From NCBI GenBank assembly GCA_963843595.1, contig CAWJLG010000010.1:1-64000 (forward strand): DNA of 64,000 nt. The letters are read 5' to 3'. Shown here in pieces: positions 37,906-46,821 of the stretch; position 1 is the stretch's first letter; the number at the start of each line of letters is the position of its first letter. This DNA is from CAIWHR01 sp963843595. Lineage in GTDB: Bacteria > Pseudomonadota > Gammaproteobacteria > Burkholderiales > Casimicrobiaceae. Both the position numbers and the translations under genes were made by a program. The notes under the pieces were generated by a model. That model did no database searches, was not told where the DNA came from, and saw nothing but the letters and a program-made list of their open reading frames with translations.

Positions 37906-38759
37906 CACACCTTGCCCGGGCGCAGCAGCAGCACCGCGATCAGCAGCGAGAACGACACCAGCGGCGCCCACGACGGCGCGGTGAGCGCCATCGTGACCGA
38001 TTCGCTGACACCGATGACGATGCCGGCCACGAGCGGTCCCAGCGCATGCCCCAGACCGCCCATCATCACCGCGGCGAAGACCACGCCCACCCAGGCATAG
38101 ATCTGCGCCGGCGCGAGCGTGTAGGAGAGCGCGAGACACACGCCACCGATCGCGGACAGCGCCGCGCAGACCCCGGCGAGCAGCAGGGCGAGGCGCTTCT
38201 GGTCGACGCCGAACGCGACCGCGATCGGCGCGTCCTCGGCGGCGGCGCGCATCGCCTTGCCGATGTCGGTGTAGCGCAGCAGCGCCCACAGCGCGAGCGA
38301 AAGCGTGATCGCCAGCACCAGCGTGATGAGCTCAGGCACCGGAACGTAGAGCGCACCGAGGCGGAACTTCGCCGTGCCGTAGGCGGACTCGAGCCGCCGG
38401 AAGTCCGCCGTCCAGAGCCACTGGATCAGGCTCTCGACGATCACGGTGAGGCCGAAGGTGACCAGCAGCGAGTTGAACGCGGTGAGGCGGAAGCGCGCGA
38501 ACGTCCACTGCAGCGCCACGCCGAGTGCGAAGAACGCCGGCACCAGGATCAGCAGCGTCAGCAGCGGATCCATGCCGCCGGCCGCCAGCGAGTAGCACAG
38601 GTACGCGGCGAGGAACGCGAACGCGAAGTAGGCGAGGTTGATCTGCCGCAGGATGCCCCACGACAGGCTCAAGCCGAGACCGAGAAGGCCGTACAGCGCG
38701 CCGATGAAGATCCCGGACAGTATCGACTGGGCGAGGAGCGACGCGCTGGGCATCTCCAT
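37905..38759 (-). CDS. livH: ABC transporter permease LivH
   Basis: Permease of 284 residues with about eight membrane helices. The N-terminal region SILSGIFIGALYGLLGLGLS and WGILRQINLAYFAFAFLAAY matches LivH, though the usual NLAHG is NLAYF here. The conserved cytoplasmic loop is RYTDIGKAMRAAAEDAPIAV; further blocks are GIGGVCLALSYTL-like and FAAVMMGGLGHALGPLVAGI. It ends in LLIAVLLLRPGKV. Its stop codon coincides with the end of the repeat that separates it from livM. First of the two permeases in the operon. Confidence 0.92.
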   Translation of the reverse strand: MEMPSASLLAQSILSGIFIGALYGLLGLGLSLSWGILRQINLAYFAFAFLAAYLCYSLAAGGMDPLLTLLILVPAFFALGVALQWTFARFRLTAFNSLLVTFGLTVIVESLIQWLWTADFRRLESAYGTAKFRLGALYVPVPELITLVLAITLSLALWALLRYTDIGKAMRAAAEDAPIAVAFGVDQKRLALLLAGVCAALSAIGGVCLALSYTLAPAQIYAWVGVVFAAVMMGGLGHALGPLVAGIVIGVSESVTMALTAPSWAPLVSFSLLIAVLLLRPGKV

Positions 38760-38771
38760 CGGCGGCCGCTG

Positions 38772-39983
38772 CTACTGCGTGATCAGCGACGCACCGGGCG
38801 CGGCGACCTCTTTGGGCCAGATCGTGACCCAGCGCCCGTTCTGCACCTGCTTCACGCGCATGAGGTCGTCGCCGTAGTTGTTCGGGCCGTTGAAGCGCAG
38901 CGTGCCCTGGATCGTGCCGACCTGGTTCTTGCGCAGCCACTGGGCGAGCACCTTGTCGTCGAGGCTCTTCGTCGCCGTGACCGCGGCCTCGAGCACCTGC
39001 CACGCGGAGTACGACGCGGCCGCCTGCACTTCAACCAGCGTGTACGGCAGACCGGCCTTCGCCGCACGCTCGTTGTAGATCTTCACGAACTCCCCGGCGG
39101 CCGGATTGCTGGTGAACGGCGGATGCTGCTCGAAGATCGTCCCGGAGAGCGCGTTCTTCGCTTCCGGGGCCGTCACCATCGGGCCGGGTGCGGGATACAT
39201 GTAGAAGTGATGGCGCGGCGTCCAGTCGATCTTCTTGAGCGCTTCGAGGAGCTGGTTGCCTTCGAGGCCGATCGCCCCGACCCACAGCAGGTCCGGATTG
39301 GCTTCCTTCACCCGCGCGGCGATGGGGCCGTAGTCGCGATTGCCGAACTCCCACTCGAGGAACAGGACCTCCTTCAGGCCGCGTTTCTTGGCGACCTCGC
39401 GCGCTCCGAGCGACATGAAATGCACCGACGGGAACTTGCTGGTGACGACGGCGATCGTCTTCGGCGGTTTCGGCGAGGTCGCGAGCGCGTCCAGCACGGT
39501 GTTCGGGAACGTGTTCGCCGGATCGGGCCCGAGCGACCAGGTCGGGAACTGCCCGTCGTACTTGGCGAGATTCGGTATGCCGAAGGTGTGGTGGACGAGG
39601 ACCTTGTTGTAGCGCTGCGCGACCCCCATCGCGGACAGAATGGCGCCGGTCGCGTACGGTCCCATCAAGAGGTCGACCTTGTCGACGGTGATGAGCTGCT
39701 CGTAGAGCGTGCGCGCAAGCTCGGGCTTGGACTGGTCGTCCTTCACGATCCACTCCACGGGGCGCCCGAGCAGTCCGCCGCGCTTGTTGAGCTCCTCGAC
39801 GTAGATCTGGCCGGTCAGCTGATGGACGAGCGCGGTTGCGGCGAGCGGACCGGTCAGCGCCAGCGTGCTGCCGATGCGGATCGGCGGGCCCGACGGCGCG
39901 GCGCCCCACGCGCTGCTGCAGGCGAGGGCAAAGGCGCCCGAGACTGCGACGAAGGCGATGACGACGCGGCGAACGATGTTCAT
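38772..39983 (-). CDS. ABC transporter periplasmic substrate-binding protein (LivK-like)
   Basis: Type I periplasmic binding protein of 403 residues. The signal peptide covers residues 1-27 (VVIAFVAVSGAFALACSSAW). The mature fold starts PIRIGSTLALTGPLAATALV and contains GGLLGRPVEWIVKDDQSKPE and LLMGPYATGAILSAMGVAQR, typical of the family. The binding cleft residues cannot be matched to a ligand. Start ATG at 39983 has GAGGAGA ten bases upstream; the open frame upstream is a compositional artefact. The adjacent extradiol dioxygenase gene points to an aromatic ligand. Confidence 0.9.
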   Translation of the reverse strand: MNIVRRVVIAFVAVSGAFALACSSAWGAAPSGPPIRIGSTLALTGPLAATALVHQLTGQIYVEELNKRGGLLGRPVEWIVKDDQSKPELARTLYEQLITVDKVDLLMGPYATGAILSAMGVAQRYNKVLVHHTFGIPNLAKYDGQFPTWSLGPDPANTFPNTVLDALATSPKPPKTIAVVTSKFPSVHFMSLGAREVAKKRGLKEVLFLEWEFGNRDYGPIAARVKEANPDLLWVGAIGLEGNQLLEALKKIDWTPRHHFYMYPAPGPMVTAPEAKNALSGTIFEQHPPFTSNPAAGEFVKIYNERAAKAGLPYTLVEVQAAASYSAWQVLEAAVTATKSLDDKVLAQWLRKNQVGTIQGTLRFNGPNNYGDDLMRVKQVQNGRWVTIWPKEVAAPGASLITQ

Positions 39984-40111
39984 GCTGGCGGTCTCCTCAG
40001 GCGATGGTGGAGGCGGCAACGGGGCCGCCAACAAAGGTGCTGATCGATGACGCGGTGGTGACGGGCAAGGGCGGCACGCGCGGCGATGGCAGTGCACGCC
40101 GTGCGAGGGCG

Positions 40112-41083
40112 CTAGCGTTGCTCGCGCCGCGCCGCGGTTTCGTGGTTGACAATGAAATAGTCGGGCGGCGGCGGGCCCCACACGTAGAACGAGTCCTCGA
40201 GCGGGTGATCCGCGGCTTTCCAGTCGACGTCGATCGGGATGAAATCGATGTCGAACGAATACTCGGCGAAGCTGCCCCAGGGATCGCGGACGTACCGGAA
40301 GTAGTTCGAGCCGAGCACGTGGCGGCCCACGCCCCAGCCTTCCGCGTAACCCCGGGCCGTCATCTGCTCCATGCCCAGCCCGACGTCGTCGATCGTTGCG
40401 ACGTCCCAGCTCGAATGATGGAGGCCGGGTCCGTCCGACTTGGCGAACGCGAGCATGTGGTGATCGCTGGAGTGCGCTCCGTGCAGGAACGCGATGACTT
40501 CACCCGAGCGGTCGGAAAGGCGCAGGCCCAGCGCGTCGGTGTAGAAGCGCACCGATCGCGGCACGTCCGGGCTGAACAGCAGGACGTGCGAAAGCCGGCG
40601 TGGATGCACGGTCTTCACCGCCGACCGGCTCGGTGCGGCGCCGTGACCGGGCACCGGTGCCGGCACCGTCACCGCAACCTTGGCCGAGGGGGCCACGTTT
40701 TGCGCGACGCGCAACTGGATCGCCGTGCCGTCGGGGTCGCGGAACCAGATCCCGTCCTCGTCGGCCAGCGGGTGCGGCTCTGCCCGACGGATGCCCATCC
40801 GCTCGGTCCGCGCGACGATGGCGTCGAGGTCCTCCGGATAGGTGCCGAAGCAGAGGTACTCGAGCTGCTTCGCCTGGCCCGTGCGATGGACGGATCCCCA
40901 GCGGTGCGGATGTCCGAAGGTGTACAGATCCGCGCGCTCACCGACCTCGCGCACGTCGAGGCCGAAGCCGGTGTAGAACTCGACGGCGGGGCGAAGGTCC
41001 GGGACGCTGAACGCGAAGCGCTGCAGCGAATGGACGGCGAGCGCTCCGGGACGGCGCGGCGAGGAAGCCGGCGGTTGCTCCAT
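40112..41083 (-). CDS. Extradiol ring-cleavage dioxygenase family protein (VOC fold)
   Basis: Two-domain vicinal-oxygen-chelate protein of 323 residues. The second domain has the likely Fe(II) ligands H166 (RRLSHVLLFSP), H222 or H223 (GLHHSSWDV) and E274 (SFAEYSFDIDF), so it looks catalytically competent; it resembles catechol 2,3- or 2,3-dihydroxybiphenyl dioxygenases. The start at 41083 has an excellent AGGAGGAATTC. The first domain (VHSLQRFAFSVPDLRPAVEF) lacks these residues, as usual. It lies 128 bases before the livK-like gene on the same strand, probably in one operon. Its catecholic substrate is unknown. Confidence 0.87.
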   Translation of the reverse strand: MEQPPASSPRRPGALAVHSLQRFAFSVPDLRPAVEFYTGFGLDVREVGERADLYTFGHPHRWGSVHRTGQAKQLEYLCFGTYPEDLDAIVARTERMGIRRAEPHPLADEDGIWFRDPDGTAIQLRVAQNVAPSAKVAVTVPAPVPGHGAAPSRSAVKTVHPRRLSHVLLFSPDVPRSVRFYTDALGLRLSDRSGEVIAFLHGAHSSDHHMLAFAKSDGPGLHHSSWDVATIDDVGLGMEQMTARGYAEGWGVGRHVLGSNYFRYVRDPWGSFAEYSFDIDFIPIDVDWKAADHPLEDSFYVWGPPPPDYFIVNHETAARREQR

Positions 41084-41245
41084 GAATTCCTCCTGTGCCC
41101 TCCTGCGTCGGGAAGGCGGGCGTGTGGCCGCGAGGGATCGTTGCCCGCGCATTGGCCGGAGGATACTACGACGCTCGTTGCCGTGCCGACAGGCAAGTGC
41201 GCGTCCGCCGGCGAGGCGGGGGTGCTCGCGCTGGCGTGAGCCGGC

Positions 41246-41995
41246 TCAGCCGGAGGTCGACCGGGAAGGCGAGGATCGCAGTTCGGTGGCGTCGATCCAG
41301 GCGGCGTCGACGATGGATCCGCCGAGATGCCGGTCCTGCGCGACGCGCTTGCACGCGCGCATCGCGAGAAGATCCTCGCGGTACCACGCGGTCAGATTGC
41401 GCGTCGCTTCGGCATCGAGCTTTCGGTCATGCGATGCCGGGCTTCGGTGGGCGTCGGTGTCGTCGTCGGGCAGCCGCACACTGTCCGGGATGCCGAGTCG
41501 CGCGCGCATGATCGCGAAATCGTCGGCGAGGTGCTCCTGCAGACCGATGAAGAAGATCGCGTCCGCGCGCGAATCCAGGTAGGCGGGGTCGATCAGCCAG
41601 TTCCAGTAGCTGTTGCTGACGTGGGGGATGCTGCGCATCGCGCGCTCGGCCTTCTTGCGCTCGGCCGTGCTGATCGACGACAGTCCATTGGCAAGTTCGT
41701 TGGGCGTGCGGAAACGACCGAACGCCGCGGCTTCCTCGGGACTCCACGGCAGCACGTACTTCGGCCGACCCTCGCGCTGGCGGCTGTAGAACGCGCTGAC
41801 GAAGCGCGTCAGCGGGTCGCGCAGGAAGAAGATAACGCTCTCGCCCGCGGGGACGTCGCGTAGCGTGGTGAAGTGCGGGTGCAGGACGACACGATGGTTC
41901 GCCGCGACGGGCGCCAGCGCGTGCTTGATGGCGGTACCGCCGGCCTTCGAGATGTGCAGGAAGTGGACCGGGGCGTCGGGTCGTGCCATGAACAT
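41246..41995 (-). CDS. Sulfotransferase family 2-like protein
   Basis: Protein of 249 residues with the PAPS-binding signatures of membrane-type sulfotransferases: the 5-prime phosphosulfate loop HISKAGGTAIKHAL near residue 13 and the 3-prime phosphate motif VIFFLRDPLTRFVSAFYSRQ near residue 55. Cytosolic or membrane-peripheral; no signal peptide. Bacterial members sulfate polysaccharides or glycolipids, acceptor unknown here. Two starts, 41995 and 41989, differ by two residues. No PAPS synthesis gene is nearby. It is divergent from the transglutaminase-like gene. Confidence 0.75.
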   Translation of the reverse strand: MFMARPDAPVHFLHISKAGGTAIKHALAPVAANHRVVLHPHFTTLRDVPAGESVIFFLRDPLTRFVSAFYSRQREGRPKYVLPWSPEEAAAFGRFRTPNELANGLSSISTAERKKAERAMRSIPHVSNSYWNWLIDPAYLDSRADAIFFIGLQEHLADDFAIMRARLGIPDSVRLPDDDTDAHRSPASHDRKLDAEATRNLTAWYREDLLAMRACKRVAQDRHLGGSIVDAAWIDATELRSSPSRSTSG

Positions 41996-42313
41996 CCTTG
42001 CCTGCTCGGTAAGCGTGCCGGCGATCGGTCCTGCCCCGCCGGGCCCCGCAGTGGCGCGGCCCCGGCTTCGTGTGGCCGGAAACGCATCCTGCGCGGTGCG
42101 CGACAGTCCCGCGACATCAGCGACGTGGAGGTCGCGAGTTTAGCGGAAATCGTCTGCGTGCCGGATATTGCAGACCGTGCTCCGAACGGGTCCGGCTGCG
42201 CGAAACGGCGCGACAGGTCATGACGCCGACATGAGCGCGCTGCGGCGCCGCTGCGGCCGGTGCGTTCGGAGGGTTCGCGCCGGAGTCCGGGCGCGGTGGT
42301 AGCATCGTCGGCC
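41996..42313. other. Divergent intergenic region, no clear element
   Basis: 318 bases between the sulfotransferase gene (minus) and the 42314 gene (plus). It must hold both promoters. A TAAACT on the minus strand at 42137-42142 could be a -10, but no matching -35 is present at 16-18 bases. No remnants or RNA genes seen. Confidence 0.4.
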
Positions 42314-43051
42314 ATGACCGCCACCGCGAAGCCGCGCTTCGCCCGCCGCGAACACGTGGGGCTCGCCCCGGCCGAATTCGCGACGCTGGCGCGTCTCACC
42401 TCGCCGGCGAAGATCCAGGCGTTCCTCAACGCGATTCCCGCGAACCACGAGTCGGACGGCGAGACGATCCACTCGGTGCGCGCCGTCCTCGCTCACCACT
42501 GCGCGCACTGCATCGAAGGCGCGCTCGTCGCCGCCTGTGCGCTGTGGGTGCACGGCGAGCCGCCGCTCGTCATGCATCTGGATTGCGATCCCTGCGATTA
42601 CCCGCACGTGGTGGCGCTCTTCCGGCGCGGCGAGCGCTGGGGCGCGATCTCGAAGACCAACGGCGTGCCGCTGCGTTACCGTGATCCGGTCTACCGCAGC
42701 CTGCGTGAGCTCGCGATGTCGTATTTCCACGAGTACTGCGATCGGCACGGCCGCAAGACGCTGCGCAGCTACTCGGCGGCGTTCGACCTGCGCCGCCTGC
42801 CGCCGACATTGTGGGTCACCAACGACGCGCCGTGCACCGAAATGCACGATCGGCTCGCGGGGCTGCGGCACTATGCGCTCGTCACCCGGCGCGACACCCT
42901 TCGGCTCTGCCGTCGCGATGCCTTCGAGCGGCGCATGGCGGCCATCGTCGAGCACCCGCGACCCGTTCCCGTCGCGGCGGCCGCGACCGGGGGAGGGCAT
43001 CGCAGCGAGCTGCAACAGACGGCGCGGCGCACGGGCACACGCCGACGCTGA
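42314..43051 (+). CDS. Hypothetical protein with transglutaminase-like features
   Basis: Protein of 245 residues, no signal peptide. Residues 1-45 (LAPAEFATLARLTSPAKIQA) precede AVLAHHCAHCIEGALVAACA, where the cysteine in HCIEGA would be the nucleophile. A histidine follows in DYPHVVALFRRGERWGAISK. This Cys-then-His spacing and the sequence between (LWVHGEPPLVMHLDCDPCD) resemble bacterial transglutaminase-like proteins; the third catalytic acid may be in the strand after ISKTNG. Assignment rests on motif resemblance only. The C-terminal 40 residues are low-complexity basic. No operon partner: etfB follows after 174 bases with its own promoter. Confidence 0.5.
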   Translation: MTATAKPRFARREHVGLAPAEFATLARLTSPAKIQAFLNAIPANHESDGETIHSVRAVLAHHCAHCIEGALVAACALWVHGEPPLVMHLDCDPCDYPHVVALFRRGERWGAISKTNGVPLRYRDPVYRSLRELAMSYFHEYCDRHGRKTLRSYSAAFDLRRLPPTLWVTNDAPCTEMHDRLAGLRHYALVTRRDTLRLCRRDAFERRMAAIVEHPRPVPVAAAATGGGHRSELQQTARRTGTRRR

Positions 43052-43161
43052 AACGCGCTCGCCCTGCGCGGCCCTGAGCCACGCCGGATCGGCCGCCAGC
43101 GCGGCAGGTTCGCGGCCCGCCGCGAAGACGCCCGGGCCGGAGGATTCACTCTGTTTCGGGG

Positions 43162-43191
43162 GGTAGGGTGCCTACCGCCAGCGGCTATAAT
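43162..43191 (+). promoter_or_regulatory. etfB promoter with overlapping inverted repeat
   Basis: A perfect TATAAT at 43186-43191 lies 34 bases before the etfB ATG. Immediately upstream is GGTAGG-GTG-CCTACC (43162-43176), a perfect 6-base inverted repeat sitting where the -35 should be, and no recognisable -35 hexamer is present. The repeat could be an operator or an activator site. Confidence 0.5.
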
Positions 43192-43225
43192 GGCGTCTTT
43201 CCCGCGACTCCATCGAGCCCCGCCC

Positions 43226-43978
43226 ATGAAAGTCCTCGTCCCCATCAAGCGCGTCGTCGATTACAACGTCAAGGTCCGGGTCAAGCCGGACGGCAGCGGC
43301 GTCGATACGGCCAACGTCAAGATGTCGATGAATCCCTTCGACGAGATTGCCGTCGAGGAGGCGGTGCGCCTGAAGGAGAAGGGAATCGCGACGGAGATCG
43401 TCGTCGTGTCCTGCGGCATCGCGGCCTGTCAGGAAACGCTGCGCACGGCGCTGGCCATCGGCGCCGACCGCGCGATTCTCGTCCAGACCGACGATGAGCT
43501 GCAGCCCCTGGCAGTGGCGAAGCTCCTGAAGGCCATCGTCGACAAGGAGCAGCCGCGGCTCGTCATCGCGGGCAAGCAGGCGATCGACGACGACGCCAAC
43601 CAGACCGGGCAGATGCTCGCCGCACTGCTGGGCTGGCCGCAGGCCGCGTATGCGTCGAAGGTGGAGATCGCCGGCGACAAGGCGATCGTGAAGCGCGAGG
43701 TCGACGGCGGGCTGGAGACGGTCGAGACGTCGCTGCCGCTGGTGGTCACGGCCGACCTGCGGCTGAACGAGCCGCGCTACGCGACGCTGCCGAACATCAT
43801 GAAGGCCAAGAAGAAGCCGCTGGAGACGACGAACCCGGGGGCGCTGGGGGTGGATGTCGCGCCGCGGCTGACGACGCTGAAGGTCGTCGAGCCGCCGAAG
43901 CGGCAGGGCGGGGGCAAGGTGGCGGACGTGAAGGAACTGGTCGCCAAGCTGCGCAACGAAGCCAAAGTCATCTCCTGA
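43226..43978 (+). CDS. etfB: Electron transfer flavoprotein beta subunit
   Basis: Subunit of 250 residues binding AMP in the ETF heterodimer, which accepts electrons from acyl-CoA dehydrogenases. The N-terminus MKVLVPIKRVVDYNVKVRVK is canonical; CGIAACQETLRTALAIGADR and AGKQAIDDDANQTGQMLAAL form the nucleotide-binding core, and the recognition loop region reads LRLNEPRYATLPNIMKAKKK. Start at 43226 fits the family exactly. It is followed after 13 bases by etfA, then an acyl-CoA dehydrogenase. ETF-ubiquinone oxidoreductase lies 19 kb downstream. Confidence 0.95.
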   Translation: MKVLVPIKRVVDYNVKVRVKPDGSGVDTANVKMSMNPFDEIAVEEAVRLKEKGIATEIVVVSCGIAACQETLRTALAIGADRAILVQTDDELQPLAVAKLLKAIVDKEQPRLVIAGKQAIDDDANQTGQMLAALLGWPQAAYASKVEIAGDKAIVKREVDGGLETVETSLPLVVTADLRLNEPRYATLPNIMKAKKKPLETTNPGALGVDVAPRLTTLKVVEPPKRQGGGKVADVKELVAKLRNEAKVIS

Positions 43979-43991
43979 AGCGGACCCGACC

Positions 43992-44931
43992 ATGACCACG
44001 CTGATCCTCGCCGACCACGACAACGCGGCCCTGAAGTCCGCCACCCTCCACACGATCGCCGCCGCACAGAAGATCGGCGGCGACGTGCACGTCCTCGTCG
44101 CCGGCGGCAATGCCGGCACCGCGGCGCAGGCGGCGGCGCAGGTCGCCGGGGTGGCCAAGGTGCTGCACGCCGACGCGGCCTATCTCGGCGCAGCCCACGG
44201 CCGAGAACGTCGCCGCCACCGTGGTTGCGCTGGCCAAGGCGGGCGGCTACAGCCACATCCTCGCGTCGGCGACGGGTTACGGCAAGAACGTCGCGCCGCG
44301 CGTTGCGGCGCTGCTCGACGTCGCGCAGATCTCGGAGATCATCGCCGTCGAGAGCCCGGACACCTTCGTGCGCCCGATCTACGCCGGCAGCGCCTTCGCG
44401 ACGGTGCGCTCGAAGGATGCGGTCAAGGTGATCACCGTGCGCGCAACCGGGTTCGATGCCGTCGCCGCGACCGGCGGCGCGGCCGCCGTCGAGACCGTCC
44501 AGGCGGCGCCCGATGGCGGGCAGAGCAAGGTCACCGGACAGGAGCTCAGCAAGTCGGACCGGCCCGAACTGACCAGCGCCCGGGTGGTCGTCTCCGGCGG
44601 CCGCGCGCTCGCCAGCGCGGAGAATTTCAAGCTGCTCGACGCGCTCGCGCACAAGCTCAACGCGGCGATCGGGGCGTCGCGCGCGGCGGTGGACGCGGGC
44701 TACGTGCCCAACGAATACCAGGTCGGCCAGACCGGCAAGATCGTCGCCCCCGATCTTTACATTGCGATCGGCATCTCGGGCGCGATCCAGCACCTGGCCG
44801 GCATGAAGGACAGCAAGGTGATCGTCGCGATCAACAAGGACCCGGAGGCGCCGATTTTCCAGATCGCCGACTACGGCCTCGTCGGCGACCTCTTCCAGAT
44901 CGTGCCGGAGCTGACGGCCGAGCTGGGCTGA
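43992..44931 (+). CDS. etfA: Electron transfer flavoprotein alpha subunit, one extra base
   Basis: FAD-binding subunit of about 312 residues after repair. The N-terminal domain begins TLILADHDNAALKSATLHTI. Around 44184-44186 one C is surplus: deleting it changes YLGAAHGRERR to YLAQPTAENVAATVVALAKA, the expected sequence. The FAD domain contains VVSGGRALASAENFKLLDAL and the signature VGQTGKIVAPDLYIAIGISG followed by GMKDSKVIVAINKDPEAPIF. The gene therefore looks functional apart from the insertion. Eighteen bases separate it from the acyl-CoA dehydrogenase gene. Confidence 0.92.
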
Positions 44932-44949
44932 TCTTCGGTCGACATCCCT

Positions 44950-46752
44950 ATGAGCACCTACCAGGCCCCCCTCGCCGAAATGCAGTTCGTGATGACCGAG
45001 CTCGCCGGACTGGAGCAGGTCGCCGGGCTTCCCGGCTTCGAGGAAGCGACCCCCGACGTCGCCAGCGCGATCCTCGAGGAGGCGGCGAAGTTCGCCGCCC
45101 AGGTCCTCGATCCGCTGAATCGTCCCGGCGACCAGGAAGGGGCGAAGCGTCTGGACAACGGCACCGTCAGAACGCCCGCCGGCTTCAAGGACGCGTACAA
45201 GCAGTTCTGCGACAACGGCTGGAACGGCCTCACCAAGAATCCCGAGTACGGGGGGCAGGGGCTCCCGCAACTGCTGTCGACGGCGGTCGAGGAGATGTGG
45301 CACGCGTCGAACATGGCGTTCGACCTTTGCCCTCTGCTGACGCAGGGCGCGATCGAGGCGATCGAGTTGCGCGGCTCGCAGGCGTTGAAGGACAAGTTCC
45401 TGCCGAACATGGTCGCCGGCACCTGGACCGGGACGATGAACCTGACCGAGCCGCAGGCAGGCTCGGATCTCGCCGCCGTGCGCACGAAGGCGGTGCCGCA
45501 GGGAGACGGCACGTACAAGATCTTCGGCCAGAAGATCTTCATCACCTACGGCGAGCACGACTACACCGACAACATCATCCATCTGGTGCTCGCGCGCACG
45601 CCGGACGCGCCGGAGGGGGTGAAGGGCATTTCCCTCTTCGTCGTGCCGAAGGTGCAGGTCAACGACGACGGCAGCCTCGGCGCGCGCAACGACGTCCACT
45701 GCGTGTCGCTCGAGCACAAGCTCGGCATCCACGCGAGCCCGACGGCGGTGATGGCCTACGGCGACCACGGCGGCGCGATCGGCTACCTCGTCGGCGAGGA
45801 GAACCGCGGCCTCGAGTACATGTTCATCATGATGAACCTCGCGCGCTTCTCGGTCGGACTGGAGGGCGTGGGCATTTCCGAGCGTGCATACCAGCGCGCC
45901 GTCGCGTATGCACGCGACCGCGTGCAGGGCAAGGCGGTCGGCACCGAGAAGGGAGCGGCGGCCGGCCCGATCATCGACCATCCCGACATCCGCCGGATGC
46001 TGATGACGATGCGCGCCGGCATCGAGGCGATGCGCGCCGTCGCCTATGTCACCGCGGCGGCCATGGACAACGCCCGTCGGCACCCGGACGCGGAAGTCAG
46101 GAAACGGCATCAGGCGTTCGTCGACTTCATGATCCCGATCGTCAAGGGATGCTCGACCGAGCTCGCGCAGGAGTTGACGTCGCTGGGCGTGCAGGTGCAC
46201 GGCGGGATGGGCTTCATCGAGGAATCCGGGGCGGCGCAGCATTACCGCGATTCGCGGATCACGACGATCTACGAAGGCACGACCGGCATCCAGGCCAACG
46301 ATCTGATCGGCCGCAAGACCGCGCGCGACGGTGGCGCCGTCGCGAAGTCCGTCATCGCCGAGGTGGAGAAGACGGCGGCCGATCTCGCCGCCCACGCCGA
46401 CGTCAATCTCCGCGCGATCGGTGCGAAGCTGAAGGACGCGGCGGGCTCGCTCCATGCCGCGGTGGACTGGGTCGTTCCCGCCTTCGGGCCGAACACGCGC
46501 GCCGCGCATGCGGGCGCGGTGCCGTACCTGCGGCTGTGGGGACTCGTCGCCGGCGGATGGCAGATGGGCCGCGCCGCGCTCGTTGCGGCCCGGCACCTCG
46601 AGAAGGGCACCGGCGACGCCCGCTTCCTGCACGCCAAGATCGTCACCGCGCGCTACTACGCCGATTGCCTGTTGCCGCAGGCGGTGGGCCTCGCGCAGAC
46701 GGTGATCCACGGCGGAGACGCGGCGCTCGCCCTCGCGGCCGATCAATTCTGA
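44950..46752 (+). CDS. Acyl-CoA dehydrogenase (long form with C-terminal extension)
   Basis: FAD enzyme of 600 residues that introduces the alpha,beta double bond in an acyl-CoA and passes electrons to ETF. Signature 1 is TGTMNLTEPQAGSDLAAVRT; the middle domain has FGQKIFITYGEHDYTDNIIH and the C-terminal core VQVHGGMGFIEESGAAQHYR, with the likely base region in ITTIYEGTTGIQANDLIGRK. The last 120 residues are the extra helical domain of the DmdC/FadE-long group, so a branched, aromatic or methylthio acyl-CoA is as likely as a fatty acid. Operon with etfBA supports direct electron transfer. Confidence 0.93.
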   Translation: MSTYQAPLAEMQFVMTELAGLEQVAGLPGFEEATPDVASAILEEAAKFAAQVLDPLNRPGDQEGAKRLDNGTVRTPAGFKDAYKQFCDNGWNGLTKNPEYGGQGLPQLLSTAVEEMWHASNMAFDLCPLLTQGAIEAIELRGSQALKDKFLPNMVAGTWTGTMNLTEPQAGSDLAAVRTKAVPQGDGTYKIFGQKIFITYGEHDYTDNIIHLVLARTPDAPEGVKGISLFVVPKVQVNDDGSLGARNDVHCVSLEHKLGIHASPTAVMAYGDHGGAIGYLVGEENRGLEYMFIMMNLARFSVGLEGVGISERAYQRAVAYARDRVQGKAVGTEKGAAAGPIIDHPDIRRMLMTMRAGIEAMRAVAYVTAAAMDNARRHPDAEVRKRHQAFVDFMIPIVKGCSTELAQELTSLGVQVHGGMGFIEESGAAQHYRDSRITTIYEGTTGIQANDLIGRKTARDGGAVAKSVIAEVEKTAADLAAHADVNLRAIGAKLKDAAGSLHAAVDWVVPAFGPNTRAAHAGAVPYLRLWGLVAGGWQMGRAALVAARHLEKGTGDARFLHAKIVTARYYADCLLPQAVGLAQTVIHGGDAALALAADQF

Positions 46753-46821
46753 TCCGCATCGGGCTCGGGCCGATGTCCAATGAACACTGGCGTCGAACGA
46801 ATCGCAGCGCATTGGGGGCGG

